Assembly (NCBI RefSeq): GCF_000006565.2
Contig: NC_031477.1
Location: 5,418,183 to 5,482,182 of the forward strand
DNA: 64,000 nt
Direction of reading: 5' to 3'
From: Toxoplasma gondii ME49
Lineage: Eukaryota; Apicomplexa; Conoidasida; Eucoccidiorida; Sarcocystidae
The notes under the pieces were generated by a model. It worked only from the letters and a program-made list of their open reading frames with translations, did no database searches and had not been told where the DNA came from. The translations under genes and the position numbers were made by a program. The first letter of the stretch is position 1, and each line of letters starts with the position of its first letter. Shown here piece by piece: positions 35,780 through 48,302 of this stretch.

Positions 35780-37456
35780 GCTATGGTTCAGAAAGTATCC
35801 CCTTCACAGTCAAATGGCTCACCTGAGGAGAAACAAGGCACCAAGGATCGCTACGTTGTGCAAACACCGTTTTGCTTCAGCTCATAATTAGCTTCTTACC
35901 ACGACTACCACCAGACGTAGGACCATCACAGCTTCAGCGTTACACGCAGTAATAGATTTGGCAGTTCTTCTTTCTCCATTCTTCCTTGTCAGCTGTCAAG
36001 ACCTGGACGTTACATGCCAACTTGTGCGATGCGGTTTACGCTTTTACGCCACCAACTGTCGTTGATTACTGTCAGATTCATTTTAGTGAACACAACGAGT
36101 TTGATACACGTCGTTGACCTTCTGTTCGGTCGATAATGCCTTCTCTTTGCCTCAGAAGGCGTTTCAAAAGTGCTATGCTGCCTCGGTAGAAGTCACTGTG
36201 GACTCATTCGAAGATGGCTTGTCCCGGCCATCTGGCGCCCGTGGCAGCTCTGCACACAGGACCCCTAAGCATCCTAGATGATAAAAAGTTGTATGAATCC
36301 AAAGCAGATAGAGGGTTTGTCGACCGAACACTCGTCCTGCGCTGCGCCTCCATCATTCCTCTTCTCGCTGGCTGAATTTCGGAGGTTCTCTACTCAGCGG
36401 GAATTCATCGATTCTAAACACAATGCCTTAACTTCCATTCGAGCAGTCTCCATAGACGTCTCTCGCTGCTGACTCAAATTGCTTGGACATTAGCTAAAAC
36501 ACGCTCTCAATAACTTTTGAGTCGATGGCAGCACTCGCTATACTTGCATTATTTACCAGACTGCACATAGCACCACGTCTTGCGTGTTTACGGATGCTTC
36601 TTCGTTAGGAAACGGTTCCGTTTTCTTTTGGCAGACCCGCCTCCGAAAAGCACCTTATGGCTTGCGCTTGCGTGTCCTGGGCTTTGTGTCTGCAGTTCAT
36701 CAAGAAAAGAACAAGCGTAAGTTACATCTTCGATGCGCGTCTAGAAGATGCTTAATAAATTTGGTTTGTCATGTTTCGCCGGAGCTCCCAGGTTCACTCG
36801 TTGATTTCAAGTCGTTCGTTTCGTTGCTCTTCGTAATCACACGCGGCCAGCATCAGATTATTCATGTGCACCGATGCAAATTATTTCGTGTGTGACGAGA
36901 ACAAACTTAGACATCAGCGGTGAACTGTTATTTGCGCAGGTGACGAAGACCCGCACTTAACAGTGGGAAAACGAAGACGCTTGCATTGGCTGGCGAAGCA
37001 TTCATCGGCTGATTATAAAGTAAGTGTAGGATGTCCAAAATCAGCACATTCCGATCCGGTAGTACAATGGTGTTACTGAAGAAAGCAATTTCTCATATTT
37101 CTGTGCCTTCTTAAAACGGCCAAAACTCTGCCCCAAAACTTGATGCCCGACACCGCTCCTTTTCAGCTGCCACTGATTTGCACATTCCGCTCTCTGACGC
37201 GATTCGCCTGCGCATTAGAAAGGCGACGGTTTTGCTCTTTTTCAAAACAGTGGTACGACACAACACGTACCGCCGTGATGGTGTATTTTACCACCATATT
37301 TCGTTGCTTAAACCTCCGGAAACTTCACTAATTAAAGTTTTTTCCCTTTTTTTCCAACGACAGCCACAGAGGGACATCGTGAACCTTCCAAACTCGGAGG
37401 ACTGGCACAAAATAGATTCATTTCACAAATCCATGCTAGAGTCAGATACCTCGTGA
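35780..37456 (+). CDS. Unresolved plus-strand exon cluster (second small gene or 3' extension)
   Basis: Several splice-flanked open segments follow the secreted gene: 35782-about 35880 (SPSQSNGSPEEKQGTKDRY), 36157-about 36230 (KAFQKCYAASVEVTVDSFED), about 36696-36717 (HQEKNK), 36940-37019 (DEDPHLTVGKRRRLHWLAK) and a terminal exon 37364-37456 (PQRDIVNLPNSEDWHKIDSF, then stop). The last three join in phase. I could not connect the first two or find the start codon. This may be a separate short gene or an alternative 3' continuation of the secreted protein. I recognise no family. Confidence 0.4.
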
Positions 37457-37635
37457 ACACGGAACTGGAGCTCAGTCTGGCATCACCGGTCTCTTTTAGA
37501 TGTTAACCCAGGAAGAAAAGAACGTGACATCTCGAAGATGTAATTTCATCTACTGGCCACAGTCTTGACTCAGGATCGTGTCGCACACTGAAACGGAACG
37601 AGCGCATCCTGCTTGCTTTCCCCGTCTGCTTCCCT

Positions 37636-40600
37636 TCAGTTAGATAACAGTTTTTCATGCCACATCTGGTACCTCCACAAGAATTTCCAAGAACCTGGTG
37701 GCGGCTTCCATTTAGACACATCTTCGTCTTCGAAGCCTTGCGAACCAGTCGCGTTGTCTTCTGCTCCCCCCTCGCCACCCACTTCCCTCGACCTCGACTT
37801 CCCGTCCCCACAGGACGAGGAAACGCCACCTTTGTCCGAGGAGACAGTGCTCGACGATGGCGTTCCATCTCGGATAAACGAATCGTCTACAAGAGCCATT
37901 AACTCGATGGGTTGGCGGTTCAGGTAAGGCGCCAGATCAAGTCGCATGACACCAAGGTCGAACTCGTACGAAGACGGATAGAAGATGTTCTGCGCAAAAA
38001 CAAACGCGGCAGTGAACAAGGAGGCATGAAGAAGAGCGAAACTGAGGAAACCACTGGGAGGATTTCTGCTGCAAAATAGTCATCTGCGTGTAGACGAGCA
38101 CGCCATGGACAAGAGAGTGTTCTGGACAGAACTCGTGGAGGCAACAGGGCTGTGCATGCGTTGTATAGACATTTCTTTGTAAACAGGGGGGCGCCGACAT
38201 CGACGGGCGAAACAGCCACACTCACAATTCCAAGTTACTCCTTCATTCATGCCAAGAAAGCTGAAACGAGAACCCATTTGAGCAAGTAGTTCACGACAAA
38301 TCACTCAAACTCGCATATTTCTCAAACCACCCATCTACACACAAAAACCGACCCGAAATGTGTCGACAGCTCTACACGGAAAACAACCGTTTTCTGTTTC
38401 TTGCAGAAACGCCTAAACGCACTACGAGCTTCCACTTAAGACGTCAGACTCTGCTTCTAAGTACCCTAGTTTACCTGAAAGAAATCGAACGTGTAGATAT
38501 AATCCGGAGAAAATACCAGCTCCTTCAAAAGCTTTCTATCCCCCATCAGCCGCTTTCGTTTGTCCGACGATATGCCCCCGCAGGAGAAGGGTCCACCAAG
38601 CAGCCGCGTGTCCTCTTGAATCATGGGATTCGTGGGGTCGGGGGGCGGTATGTAGAAATTTTCATCGTCCAAATCATCAGAAATGAGGTTGTCACGGCGC
38701 TCTTCCATGCCGTTTTGATCTTCTGCTACCGCGCTAGAAAGCCGACGGGGTCTGAGATCCACAGGTCAACCAAAGCATGCACAAAGCTGCATTTTTTTAC
38801 GTGAAAGCGTTCTCAGGGTGACTGGGACAGCACAAAACACATGTGCGTTCTCGAAAAATAACATGTAAAGCGCCGCATTGCAGAAGAAAGCCCGCAGGCT
38901 GCTCTGAACAGGGGGACACAACTAAGTGTAAGTGGCCTGCACCAACTCAATGAATCTGAGATTGAAAACAACTGTCATCAAAAGATGCTACCGATAGCAG
39001 CTGATGATCCAGACAACCATTCTCTTTCCACAAACGCGTTCTCCTTTTCTGGAAGGATGAACTGACGCACCTCCTAGATGCATGCGCCACGTGCACGGTT
39101 TGCGCCACACACAGTGCCGGCGTGAGGAAGTACGGTTCGTTCGACGAGATGTCCTCCTGTACAGACAGCCGAAACGAAGGGAACTCCACAGGTCAGCACC
39201 GGGAGAATCACGCACATTTCGCAACCCCGCGTTTCTTCAGGCGAGGAAAAGAGATTTGTAATTCTCTCCCTTGCAAAAGGCTTGCCTTTTGAACGACTTG
39301 CTGCCCTCCGAAGAACACTGAAAGAAAACCTTTTTTCCTTTCAGAAGCTCCACGGGAACTGGGCTCTCTGTGCCGCAGAGTGAAATCCGCGCGCGCCCAG
39401 AGGCAAACATGTCTGCCAAGCCACGTAACAGAACACGCGTCACATGCGGGTGACTGCTGTCACCGCCACTTCGACGAACCAGAGGAACTGGTACACAAGT
39501 TTACCTTTCTTTACGGTCAAACACGCAGATACTTATACACGAAGATGCCTGAACAAGCCTATGTACATACAAGTAACGATAAAAACATACATTTTCACGA
39601 ATCTGTCCGACTCGAGTCACGGACAGACTCGATCCACACAAGGAGACATGCCCGAGCTCAGACCTTCGACTTTCGCACAAGCCTGACAACACAGTAGTTG
39701 CTCCGAGTCCTTTCTTTTCCAAGTCGAATTCTGGAAGCTGTGCACCTCTCGAGACCACGCACCTTGAGAGTGTCGGTCAGCTGCTTCACGACTTTCATGC
39801 CCATGTTAACCATCCATCGGGGGGGGAGGGACTTGAGCCGACGAGAGAACACCTGACCTGTTCGAAAGCAGAAATGCGAACCATTGAAACAATCCCTTGA
39901 AGGGAGGGAGACTTCCACGATTTCGAATCCGCCTTTCTACAGTCGAGACTCTCGGCGGTTCTGAGTTTACAGACACAAAAACGAGAAAACGGAATTCGAA
40001 CGAAAACTGGGTTAGACCAGTCGAAAGCGATCAGGGAACCACTTGAGGGGACGCACTACATACACTGCGGCGTCACCTGAAGAAGGTGAAAGAGCAGGGT
40101 GTTCAGGAAAGCAGCCCCATATGCGTGGTACCTGTGAGAACTTCGCCGACTCGATGAGGCTGCAAAAACTGGCCCTGAAGGAGCAAAGAGAAGAGACGCA
40201 TTTCCGAAAAAAAACACGAATGTGCCACCTGTTTCTTGTCTTCAGAGTTCGCCAGATGTACTGGAAACGGAGCTCTGAGGCCTCTAGGGACCACAAAGGC
40301 TTGGAATCTCGTGAGTCGAGTGAGTAAAAAGAAAAGTCGCGAGGACACGCACTGAACAGACGCATGGAGGAGGGGGCTTTCTACAGTCACACATCCAGCC
40401 AGCAGTACACACGCTTTCCAAAGACCCCTTACAGAAACACTTGAGTCGCCCAGTCGGCGACCATTTTCTCGAGCACCAACGCATGCGGGCTAAGAAATGA
40501 ATCGAGCACGATGATCTCTCTTCACATCCAGAAGCTGCCCTTCACTCTTGCGGGTCTTCTTCTCTCGTTGGAAGCCCTCTGTCTCCGTACCTGAAAACAC

Positions 40601-43600
40601 GCCTGCAAATACCGTTTCTTCGAGTCCGTGTAGACTTCTCCACCCGGTGACCCTCCCACGGGAGCCAGGCGAATGACGGCACTGAAAGAACAAGAGAGAA
40701 AAGGTTCGAGAACTCTGCACGAGGTCGGCCTGTTTTCTCGCCGCAGCAGCAGCGCGCCACTGTGTATGTCTAGACTGGTCAGCGTGTTCAGAGTACTGTT
40801 TTAGTTTAGTGATACAAACGCATTTGTGGACTGCCAAAGAAGTCATGCGACAAGGTTCACTTGTTACTGCAGGTCGCAGGGATTTCACACTTCGCATCTA
40901 GTGCTTGATGCACGATTACCCGTGAGTTCACTTCGGGGGGCTCCTCGCCGATGTCAGTCTGTGAAGAATACTTGCGTTCATCATGTTCATTAACAAGAGT
41001 GAATTTGGCATGTTAGCTTCTTGCTTGGCCTATGGCAAATGACTGTGGTTTCGCTCTTCTCTCTCACTCATCCTCCGAAACGCAGAACTTCCACTTACAC
41101 GCCGCGGAAAAAGGGGTTCTCGAACCAGTGGATCCCTGCACAGAAAACGAAACACTCGCCACGACGAACACGGTGAACAGCCGACAGACCTGAGAGGTCA
41201 ACCACAAGAAAGCCCCGTCCATACGGACCCGAACGCGGGAACGAGCGAAAAGCTTGTTCAACGAAGAGACAGGCGAAGCACCGAGCTGTCCACACACCCT
41301 GGACGTCAGTTGCTCGCCGGCCGAGTAGAACCACGCTCTCCGCGGGATCCCCAAGTCTTTACCGCATGCAGTGCGGAGCCGTGTTTGCCTTTGTCAGGGT
41401 GCAACAATTGCCCCGTTTCTTGTGAAGTCAAGAAACTCTTTTCTTGAACATCTTACCGGTCTTCGGATCCTCCAACTGCTTCGTCATGAACATCATCGGC
41501 GCGCGAGGATAGCGGACAATCGGAAGCTTGCGGCGAGTACCACTCTGCGTCGCATGCGCCACCCGAAATGACAAATAACTGCTCTGATCAGACGAATGCC
41601 TTTCCACAAAACGGGCGCTAGATCCTAAAAAAGGTTTTTCAGAAGCTGACACTTTCCGTGAGAGTGGACCTCGACAGACGGCAGCGTCGGCAAAGACGCC
41701 CCAACCGGCGAACGCGTGTGCCCTCTTCAGACCAGCCTCTGAAGAGCCTCTCTCTTGCTCATTGCGAAACTGAACTTTACCGTTTGCCACTTTCCTTCCT
41801 AACTCTCACCCCGCAAAAAAGCAACAGTCCCCTCTTCAAACCCCTGCACATGACACATCTCTCTGAAGCGAGGTGTACCTACAACGAAATATTTCTGCAA
41901 CGAAGTCTCCCTAAAACGGAATCTCTCTGACTCCCCAGTTCCCTCTGAATCCCAAATTCTATTTGACACCAAATCGATTTGGAACTTGTTCTCCAGCTGG
42001 GTACAGGAAAGGTGAGGCTCTCTCGTCTGTCTCTTGTGGCTGCATTACCCGGGAAGACTCCTTGGTTTTCGCTTTGCGTCGTGCGATTTCAGTGACTTTC
42101 TCGACAATCCAGGCCTCTTCCGTAGCTCTCAAGAACACGGGTCGCTGCGGCCAAGTTTCTACGGGGGGTGGCTCCGCGTCCGCGGGCGGTGGGATTCTCT
42201 CGCGGTCCAGACGCGCATGCGACGAACGGCTTCTCCGTCTGGGGCACTCGTCCCGCATGCCTGTCTCGGTCCGCAGATCGTCCCGAACTGGCATTTCCGC
42301 CAGCCGAACTGCCTTCCCCGCTCCTTCCAGACTGCCTGCGGCGACCTGTGGCGAGAGGGAAACATTTTGCCGGAGACGCTCCACCGTCTCCCGCGCCTGC
42401 TGCGCCTCCCAGCTCTCCACGGGTGAGCCGCGCAGGGTGTACAGACACCAGCCGGTATACATGTAGGCCGCCACGTGCAGCCAGAAGACCGCAGAGCGGA
42501 AAGGGGCGTCTTGGGCGGAGAACCCCGGAGGCCAGGAGTTCAGCAAAAATCCCAAGACAGACAGCGCCAGCTGGAGAGCCACGACGACGCGCAATGTGTG
42601 CAGCGACATCCACATCGTCCGGTTTTCCACCCGCAAGTGCATGTACGCCTCAGCGAGCGTTCGAGTCGCACCCCCGGGACTTTTAGCCGTGTCCGATGAA
42701 ACAGGCTTCGCCTGAGAACTCTGACGACTCTCCACCCTCCCGGGGAAATCTCTAGGCGCTGGGTAGTGTAAGTCGGAGACGGCCACTCGATCCTCGCCAG
42801 GCGCAGCTGCTGCCAGGCATCGGGCGAACTTCCGCGAAGCGAATCCAGACGCGCTGTGTCTGACAGGCGAAACGGGTGACCCGGGAACAGAGTCGTCATC
42901 GTGGAGAGAGAAATCCTGGTAGACAAATACAGGGAAGCAGAGTGTGTCGCGAGTCGTGAAATCCAGAAGGCAGAAAGGGAAACGGCTCTTCCGTGCCATG
43001 CAACAGTTTCGTCGAGGGTGAAGCACAGTCAAATGTACGCAGACTCGAGTGAAAGGAAACGCCGGAAATCTGGATCTTTCCACACATGCTTGTGGTTTGA
43101 GAGACATCCTCCCTCGCAGATGGGGGACGCTGAAACACGCGTGCTGAGTTTTCTGAGTGGGCAGACTTTCGCGTGGTACACTACTTCATTTTGTCTCGCT
43201 CGGAAATCCTTCACAGCGAATGTCGACATCAGTCCCAGCGAGGCCAAGAGACACACTCAGTTCCACGCGTCTTCCTGTTTCTGCCCCCGAAGTCAAGCTC
43301 GACACACCACCATGTAGCCACAGGCTTCGCAACCTTGGCAGTCGAAACAAGTGCCGCACGCATACCACGCATAAAACGTCAACGCGTTCTTTCCGGCTGT
43401 TTCACACCAGCATCCAAATGGACGGCTCAAGACACGAACAACTGTTGGCTTTCGATGTACTCTATCACACCAACGTTACTCCTCAACGGCTGCGCCTAGG
43501 CGTACTATGGACGGATTACTGTTATCCCTCGTGTAACTTCATTCACGGAAACGAGAAGGTCGTCCATGAACTGCATTTACGAAACGCAGCTGCTTGTTGC

Positions 43601-44208
43601 GGCGTACCGCGTCTCCAGCGGCAGGCAACGCAGACGCGCAGGAAGTTGAGCTGAGGAATCCGGCTTGGCGTGTAGGAGATGAGAGAACGACGGCGCGCGG
43701 CAACGTTTCTGCAGATCCCGGCGACGTCGGACCTGGAATGTGCTTCGACTGTGCGCTGCTCGTTTTCCCTGACTCGGATTTCTCCGATTTCCCTTCGAAG
43801 GGACTCTGTCGCCCAGACCCCGGCTGGTCCAGAATCTGCAGCTGAGACCATTGTCGACGCAGATTCTCATGGAAAGACCAGATGGCATCTGAAAGCGACG
43901 AGCCGTTTCTAGACAGAGAGGCAGTCTTCTCACCTCCCTTCCCGGAATTCTGCGGAAAAGTTCCTCCCATCGTCGGAGTTGCTTCGCCGTGAAAGTCGCT
44001 CCTGGTGACCCAGGCACGGACACGCGAGGGGTTTTCCCGCTCCGGCAGCGCAGGCGCCGTCGAACAAACAGCCAGGGGATCTGAGATCGAAGTCAAAGGA
44101 ACATTCCGCAGATACGACGTGATGCTGTTCAGTGTTTCTTCCATGGCCAGCGATGGGATCCGCGGGGGAGGAAGGAAGCTACAGCAGAGACGCCGCGGGC
44201 TCTGCGAC
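37636..44208 (-). CDS. Membrane protein with DUF1769-like C-terminal domain
   Basis: Exons on minus: 44208-43608, 42915-about 42005, 41544-41457, 41135-41099, 40681-40591, 40174-40132, 39857-39763, 39183-39071, 38751-38475, 37989-37636. Phases agree throughout. The one ambiguous joint is at about 42.0/41.54 kb, where two donor/acceptor pairs both keep frame. The N-terminal part is Ser-rich (from MEETLNSITSYLRNVPLTS). The second exon holds two membrane helices (LRVVVALQLALSVLGFLL and FWLHVAAYMYTGWCLY). The C-terminal half resembles DUF1769: LPPRWMVNMGMKVVKQL, TRLLGGPFSCGGISSDKRKR, FSPDYIYTFDFFQ and FDLGVMRLDLAPYLNRQPIE. It ends WRYQMWHEKLLSN. Fungal DUF1769 proteins (S. pombe Duc1) are linked to phosphatidylinositol 4,5-bisphosphate at the plasma membrane. 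Family assignment is from memory of motif order and needs a profile search. Upstream exons probably extend the gene. Confidence 0.75.
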
Positions 44209-44654
44209 CTGTGGAAGCAAAGTTCTTGGTGGAAGAGGCGAATGAACGAAACCGCCGACAAATCCCCCGCTTCTTGAGGAACCTACTCGCGGTGAAATAA
44301 ACACGAGGGAAAGCTGCGAAGGACAAGGTGAAACGCGGCGGGGTAACGAAACTGCGCGCTGCACGGGAACGGATGCTCAGCTGGGTCACCGAGCGCACAG
44401 ACACACAACTCACCTATGGACCTGCGTCGAGTTGACACTCAAGGCCGATGGACGGAGAAAAAAAGAAAGAGAACTGAAAAACGGGGGCACGCCAGTCTCG
44501 ATTTTCGCCCCGAAAGCCTCACGGAAACGAGGCAAAGGGACCCTTCAGTCGAGAATCCGCTCTCATCATGGGAGCGGGCAACTGCTGCCGCTCAGCAGTT
44601 TTGTTGAAGACGGACAAAAGCAGAGAGGAAACTTCACTCCCAAAAAAACGATAC

Positions 44655-45468
44655 CAGGTCCACAAAATACCACCAAAACTCCTTCAGGTTCCTCTTTCAA
44701 CGATGTCAACCGGGAGAACGGCGCGTACTCAGACGCAACCGCCAGACAGAACATGTACACCAACACCAGATGCCTAGCAAAAAAAGAACGCCCCTTTAGT
44801 AAACCTGGCGCCAGCGATCGGTTGGAAAAACAGGGAAAGTGGACAATTTCTCAGAGGAACAACATCAGGAAGAGACAAGCCATGAGTGTAAAAACAGGAC
44901 GATGAAAAAGACTGAATTTGCGATCTTCGCACAGGCGTGCTGCACGGCTGCGGTCCTCCATCCTGCATGACAGCCAAGGTACGGAGCGGCCTACTTTGTC
45001 TCATGAAAGAACGACAGACGGGAATACTGCGAAAAATTCGCAGACAGACCTAACCCCAACGAACGAAAGGACGTGCGATTTCCCTACAAAAAGGCCAATT
45101 TGCTCGCAGACCCCGACAGAAAGCAAAGTCACACGATACCCAACTCGTCCCGCGGTGGGTGGAACGCTAGATGAGAAAAGCGTTTGCTACCAGTGATCAT
45201 CGACAAATCGCCAGCTCCATCTGTAGATGGGGAAATAACCCGTAAAGAACGGCAACAAAACAGTGTAGCAGAAATCTCAACCTGAGAGCGATTGTTGGTA
45301 GATCTCAAACGGAAATGAAGGTAGAGGTTCATGCTCGTCACTTTCGCTCCGAGAAGGACCCCTAGTCCACTGCACAAATCCCAAGAAACACCGGGCTAGC
45401 GCTAACAAAGCGACATACAGCAACAAGCTGGAGCGTTTCTGCCGGATGCGTTCCAAGTGTTGTTTCAT
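44655..45468 (-). CDS. Candidate 5' exons of the DUF1769-like membrane protein
   Basis: An ATG at 45468 opens an exon (45468-45282) with an N-terminal hydrophobic segment (LLLYVALLALARCFLGFVQW). It joins in phase to 45220-45191 (DGAGDLSMIT). A further exon-like segment, 44773-44655, has HLVLVYMFCLAVASEYAPF and good splice borders. Its entry phase and its exit into the 44208 acceptor do not match by one base each, so one or more small exons are missing from my model. They may be the true start of the downstream gene or a separate small membrane protein. Confidence 0.45.
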
Positions 45469-48302
45469 GCATAGCTCTGTATGCGAATCCGTAACTACGT
45501 GGATCAGTATGCCCTTTGAACGCCCTCTCTCCTCACGTACTCATGTAGGATTACTCGTTACTGTCTCCCTTTTCGCGTTTCTTTATGCAAGTGTCTCACG
45601 CTTATCTTATGTGATGAAATTAAACCAAAGCAGTTTACAATGGTGATACTCACTTTCAACAACACATCTGCGCCACAAATGCGGAGTAGCTTCGAGTTAG
45701 TCTACATGAGGATCGCCTCCATTTCTATTCGAAGACTGCGTGAGGCATCTGTATGTTGATTCCACCATTACACGTTCACAACTCTACGGCCTTTTGCTTA
45801 GTGCCACTGTGACACCCACGCCTTTCTGGCGCTGAATTCTGTCGAGACAGAGTCTGTTGTGACATACTAGAGGTTTAAGTCGGGCAGTTCTGCCCCAAAT
45901 CCCTAAACACCGTCAAAAAAAAGACGAACGAGCGTCTGCCTCTCTAGATGCATGATTGAATCGGTGCGGAAGAAATCGCAAGCGTAGAAAGCCAGATGCT
46001 GAAGATGGGTGGGGTGTTTACGTCTTCGAAAACGGTCTCGTGAAGCTGAGCGCCGCGAGGATTGACTCTTCCATAAAGAGTCATAACATTCGCTGCCAGG
46101 CATGCGGTACCAATATAAAAACAACTGGAGCTAGCCTGCCTGATACACGATATGAAAAGGAATTCCTAGGTTTACATGTCCGAGTGGAATCCCGCAGCGC
46201 ATGCATTCGCATGTTCCGGTAGTTGTTGCCGCCTACTGCAGTGACTACTGTCGGAAACAAGTACCACGGGGACTGCAGCATCCCGTCTGTTAGGAAACTC
46301 GTCAACGTAACCCCAGTTTCCCGATTAGTGAATTGAAGATGTGCTTGGGTGACGCGGCACGAGAGCCATTCTTACTGATCGAGGCATCTGACCACGTTTT
46401 TTCCAATTCGATTATACTCTTCCGAAGACATTGGCTTCCCACAGTGGCGCCGAAAGACCTGAAGCCACTTTTGTCGACAAGTAACATCTTCTGTGGAACA
46501 AGCATCCGTTCTGCTGGACGTATAGCTGGCGCCTATATTAAAGGACTGTGATTGCGCCATATCGCGAACACTCGCCAGTGCCGACATTCTTCGACAAGAA
46601 ACCGTTCGGAATGTCTTTTGAGCTCTGAATCAACATCATTTGCTTAGCAGCTCAAAAGGGAGTGATAGCAGACTTTTTCTGCCTCATTGAATGAGAGGAT
46701 CAAGGCTTTCAGCCTCCTGAAGGTGCTGGTTTGACACAAATTACGTAGCGTGGTCTGCGGAGCAGCCGTCTACTGAGATCCAAGAAAGCTAATGGTTAAC
46801 ACCGACACGCGCATCTAATCAGAAATGGCAGAGTGAGTTTCCAGACACTTCCACTCCACCGCTTCTCTAGCACGGCAGACTAGGCGCAGTTAATGGGTCT
46901 CGGTAAACGCGTATTTCCCCCCAGCACATGTTTCCGCAGACTCAGTCAGAAAATTTACTCGCAGAGGTTTTCATTTAATCCAAGAAGTGTTTTGTCTCAA
47001 GAAAGAGGTTGTCCCACCGCGTGTTCACATGGACAACTGTTACGTAGACTGATATGTGACTACATTGACACACAAAGAGTAGGCTGCGTGTGTATGTGAA
47101 CCAGCATTCACTCGCTATGTTAGAAAATGACTTCGTCTTCTTTTACCTCCGATACTTTGCGTTGTTATGATTGGGAGAGAAACCTTTTACATGATGCCGG
47201 TTACAACAAACACAAACATCCGGGCAGGTGAAAGTTAGTGTGAACCGACATCCACGTCCAACGAATGAGGTCAAGATAATCCGGAACACACACATATCCT
47301 GGTTGGTGTATCCTGGCTGTCGGCGACGAGGACAGATCCCTGCTTGCAGAGCCACTGAAGACACGAACAGCAAGCGTTTTCCAGCACGACAATCACATGT
47401 CCGTCATGCGGTTGTGTTCTGGGGGGCGGTTCGACTGTTCACCGTCACCCAATTTTTGGAAGAACTTGCCTTCCCTGCTGTGCATCTGACTGCAGCCTTA
47501 CACATACAAAGCCTTAACTATCTGGATGTTGCAAGGTAACACGGGACGGCGAATGCCGTAGTTCCCGAAACAAAGGAAGACAGACGAACTTCTACAGCGT
47601 GCATTCGTGCGCGCCAGCTACTCGAGAGACGGCACTTTTCCCCGGGTGCGCCGTGGTTCCGAAGATCCAAAACAGTTAAAGTGACCCCATGAACGACCAT
47701 TTTCGGTTTTCAGACTTAAACGTGTGCTCGAGTTGTCCCAGCGCGTTCATTTTTGACTGTTGGTTGTATCCTTTCTCGAAGAAAGTGAAGGAAGTCCGTG
47801 TGGACGCCGAGCGCGCATGCTCGCTGCATGTGGCCATTCCATGTGTAGACACGGAATCTTTTCGTGGTCGGCGTCCGTGGCTGAATCGAATTCATCATTT
47901 TGAGATTGTTGCACAAGCCCTTCTGTTTCTGCGTCTGAATGTCTGAACGTGTTACCTTCCGCTGAGTACCAACGCCTCATGCTCAGGCGAAAGCTGCTGA
48001 GCTTCCTTTCTGTGCATGTGCAGCCCGAGTGTCTGGCTGCGACTAGCGCATCCTTGCGCATAGAACCGTGAATTGTCCACATTTCTTCCATCCATTCCTA
48101 ACACACACGGCTCCGGACGGAGCGAGAGAAGCCTCTGTTTGATCCTGAATTGAGTGGTCGAGAATGCCCCCGTTTTTTGACGGGCAAGCCGTCTTTCTGG
48201 AGGGAAAGATCGTAGCGCTCCGACTCAGAGGAGGGCCGGCGAGCCCGTCTTTCTTCCGTTCCTTCGTTCCAGTCCTGCCCCCCGTTTCCACCGATTCCAA
48301 GC
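45469..48302. other. Divergent intergenic region between the minus-strand gene and VPS51
   Basis: About 2.8 kb that should contain two promoters. I see no exon with splice and family support. Some short open frames (for example minus 46302-46505) remain possible but unsupported. Confidence 0.5.

Noticed and set aside
36584..36670. RNase H-like string FTDASSLGNGSVFFWQ suggesting a retroelement
   Set aside because: No other reverse transcriptase or integrase motif is near, the segment lies among small exons, and a short match of this kind can arise by chance.
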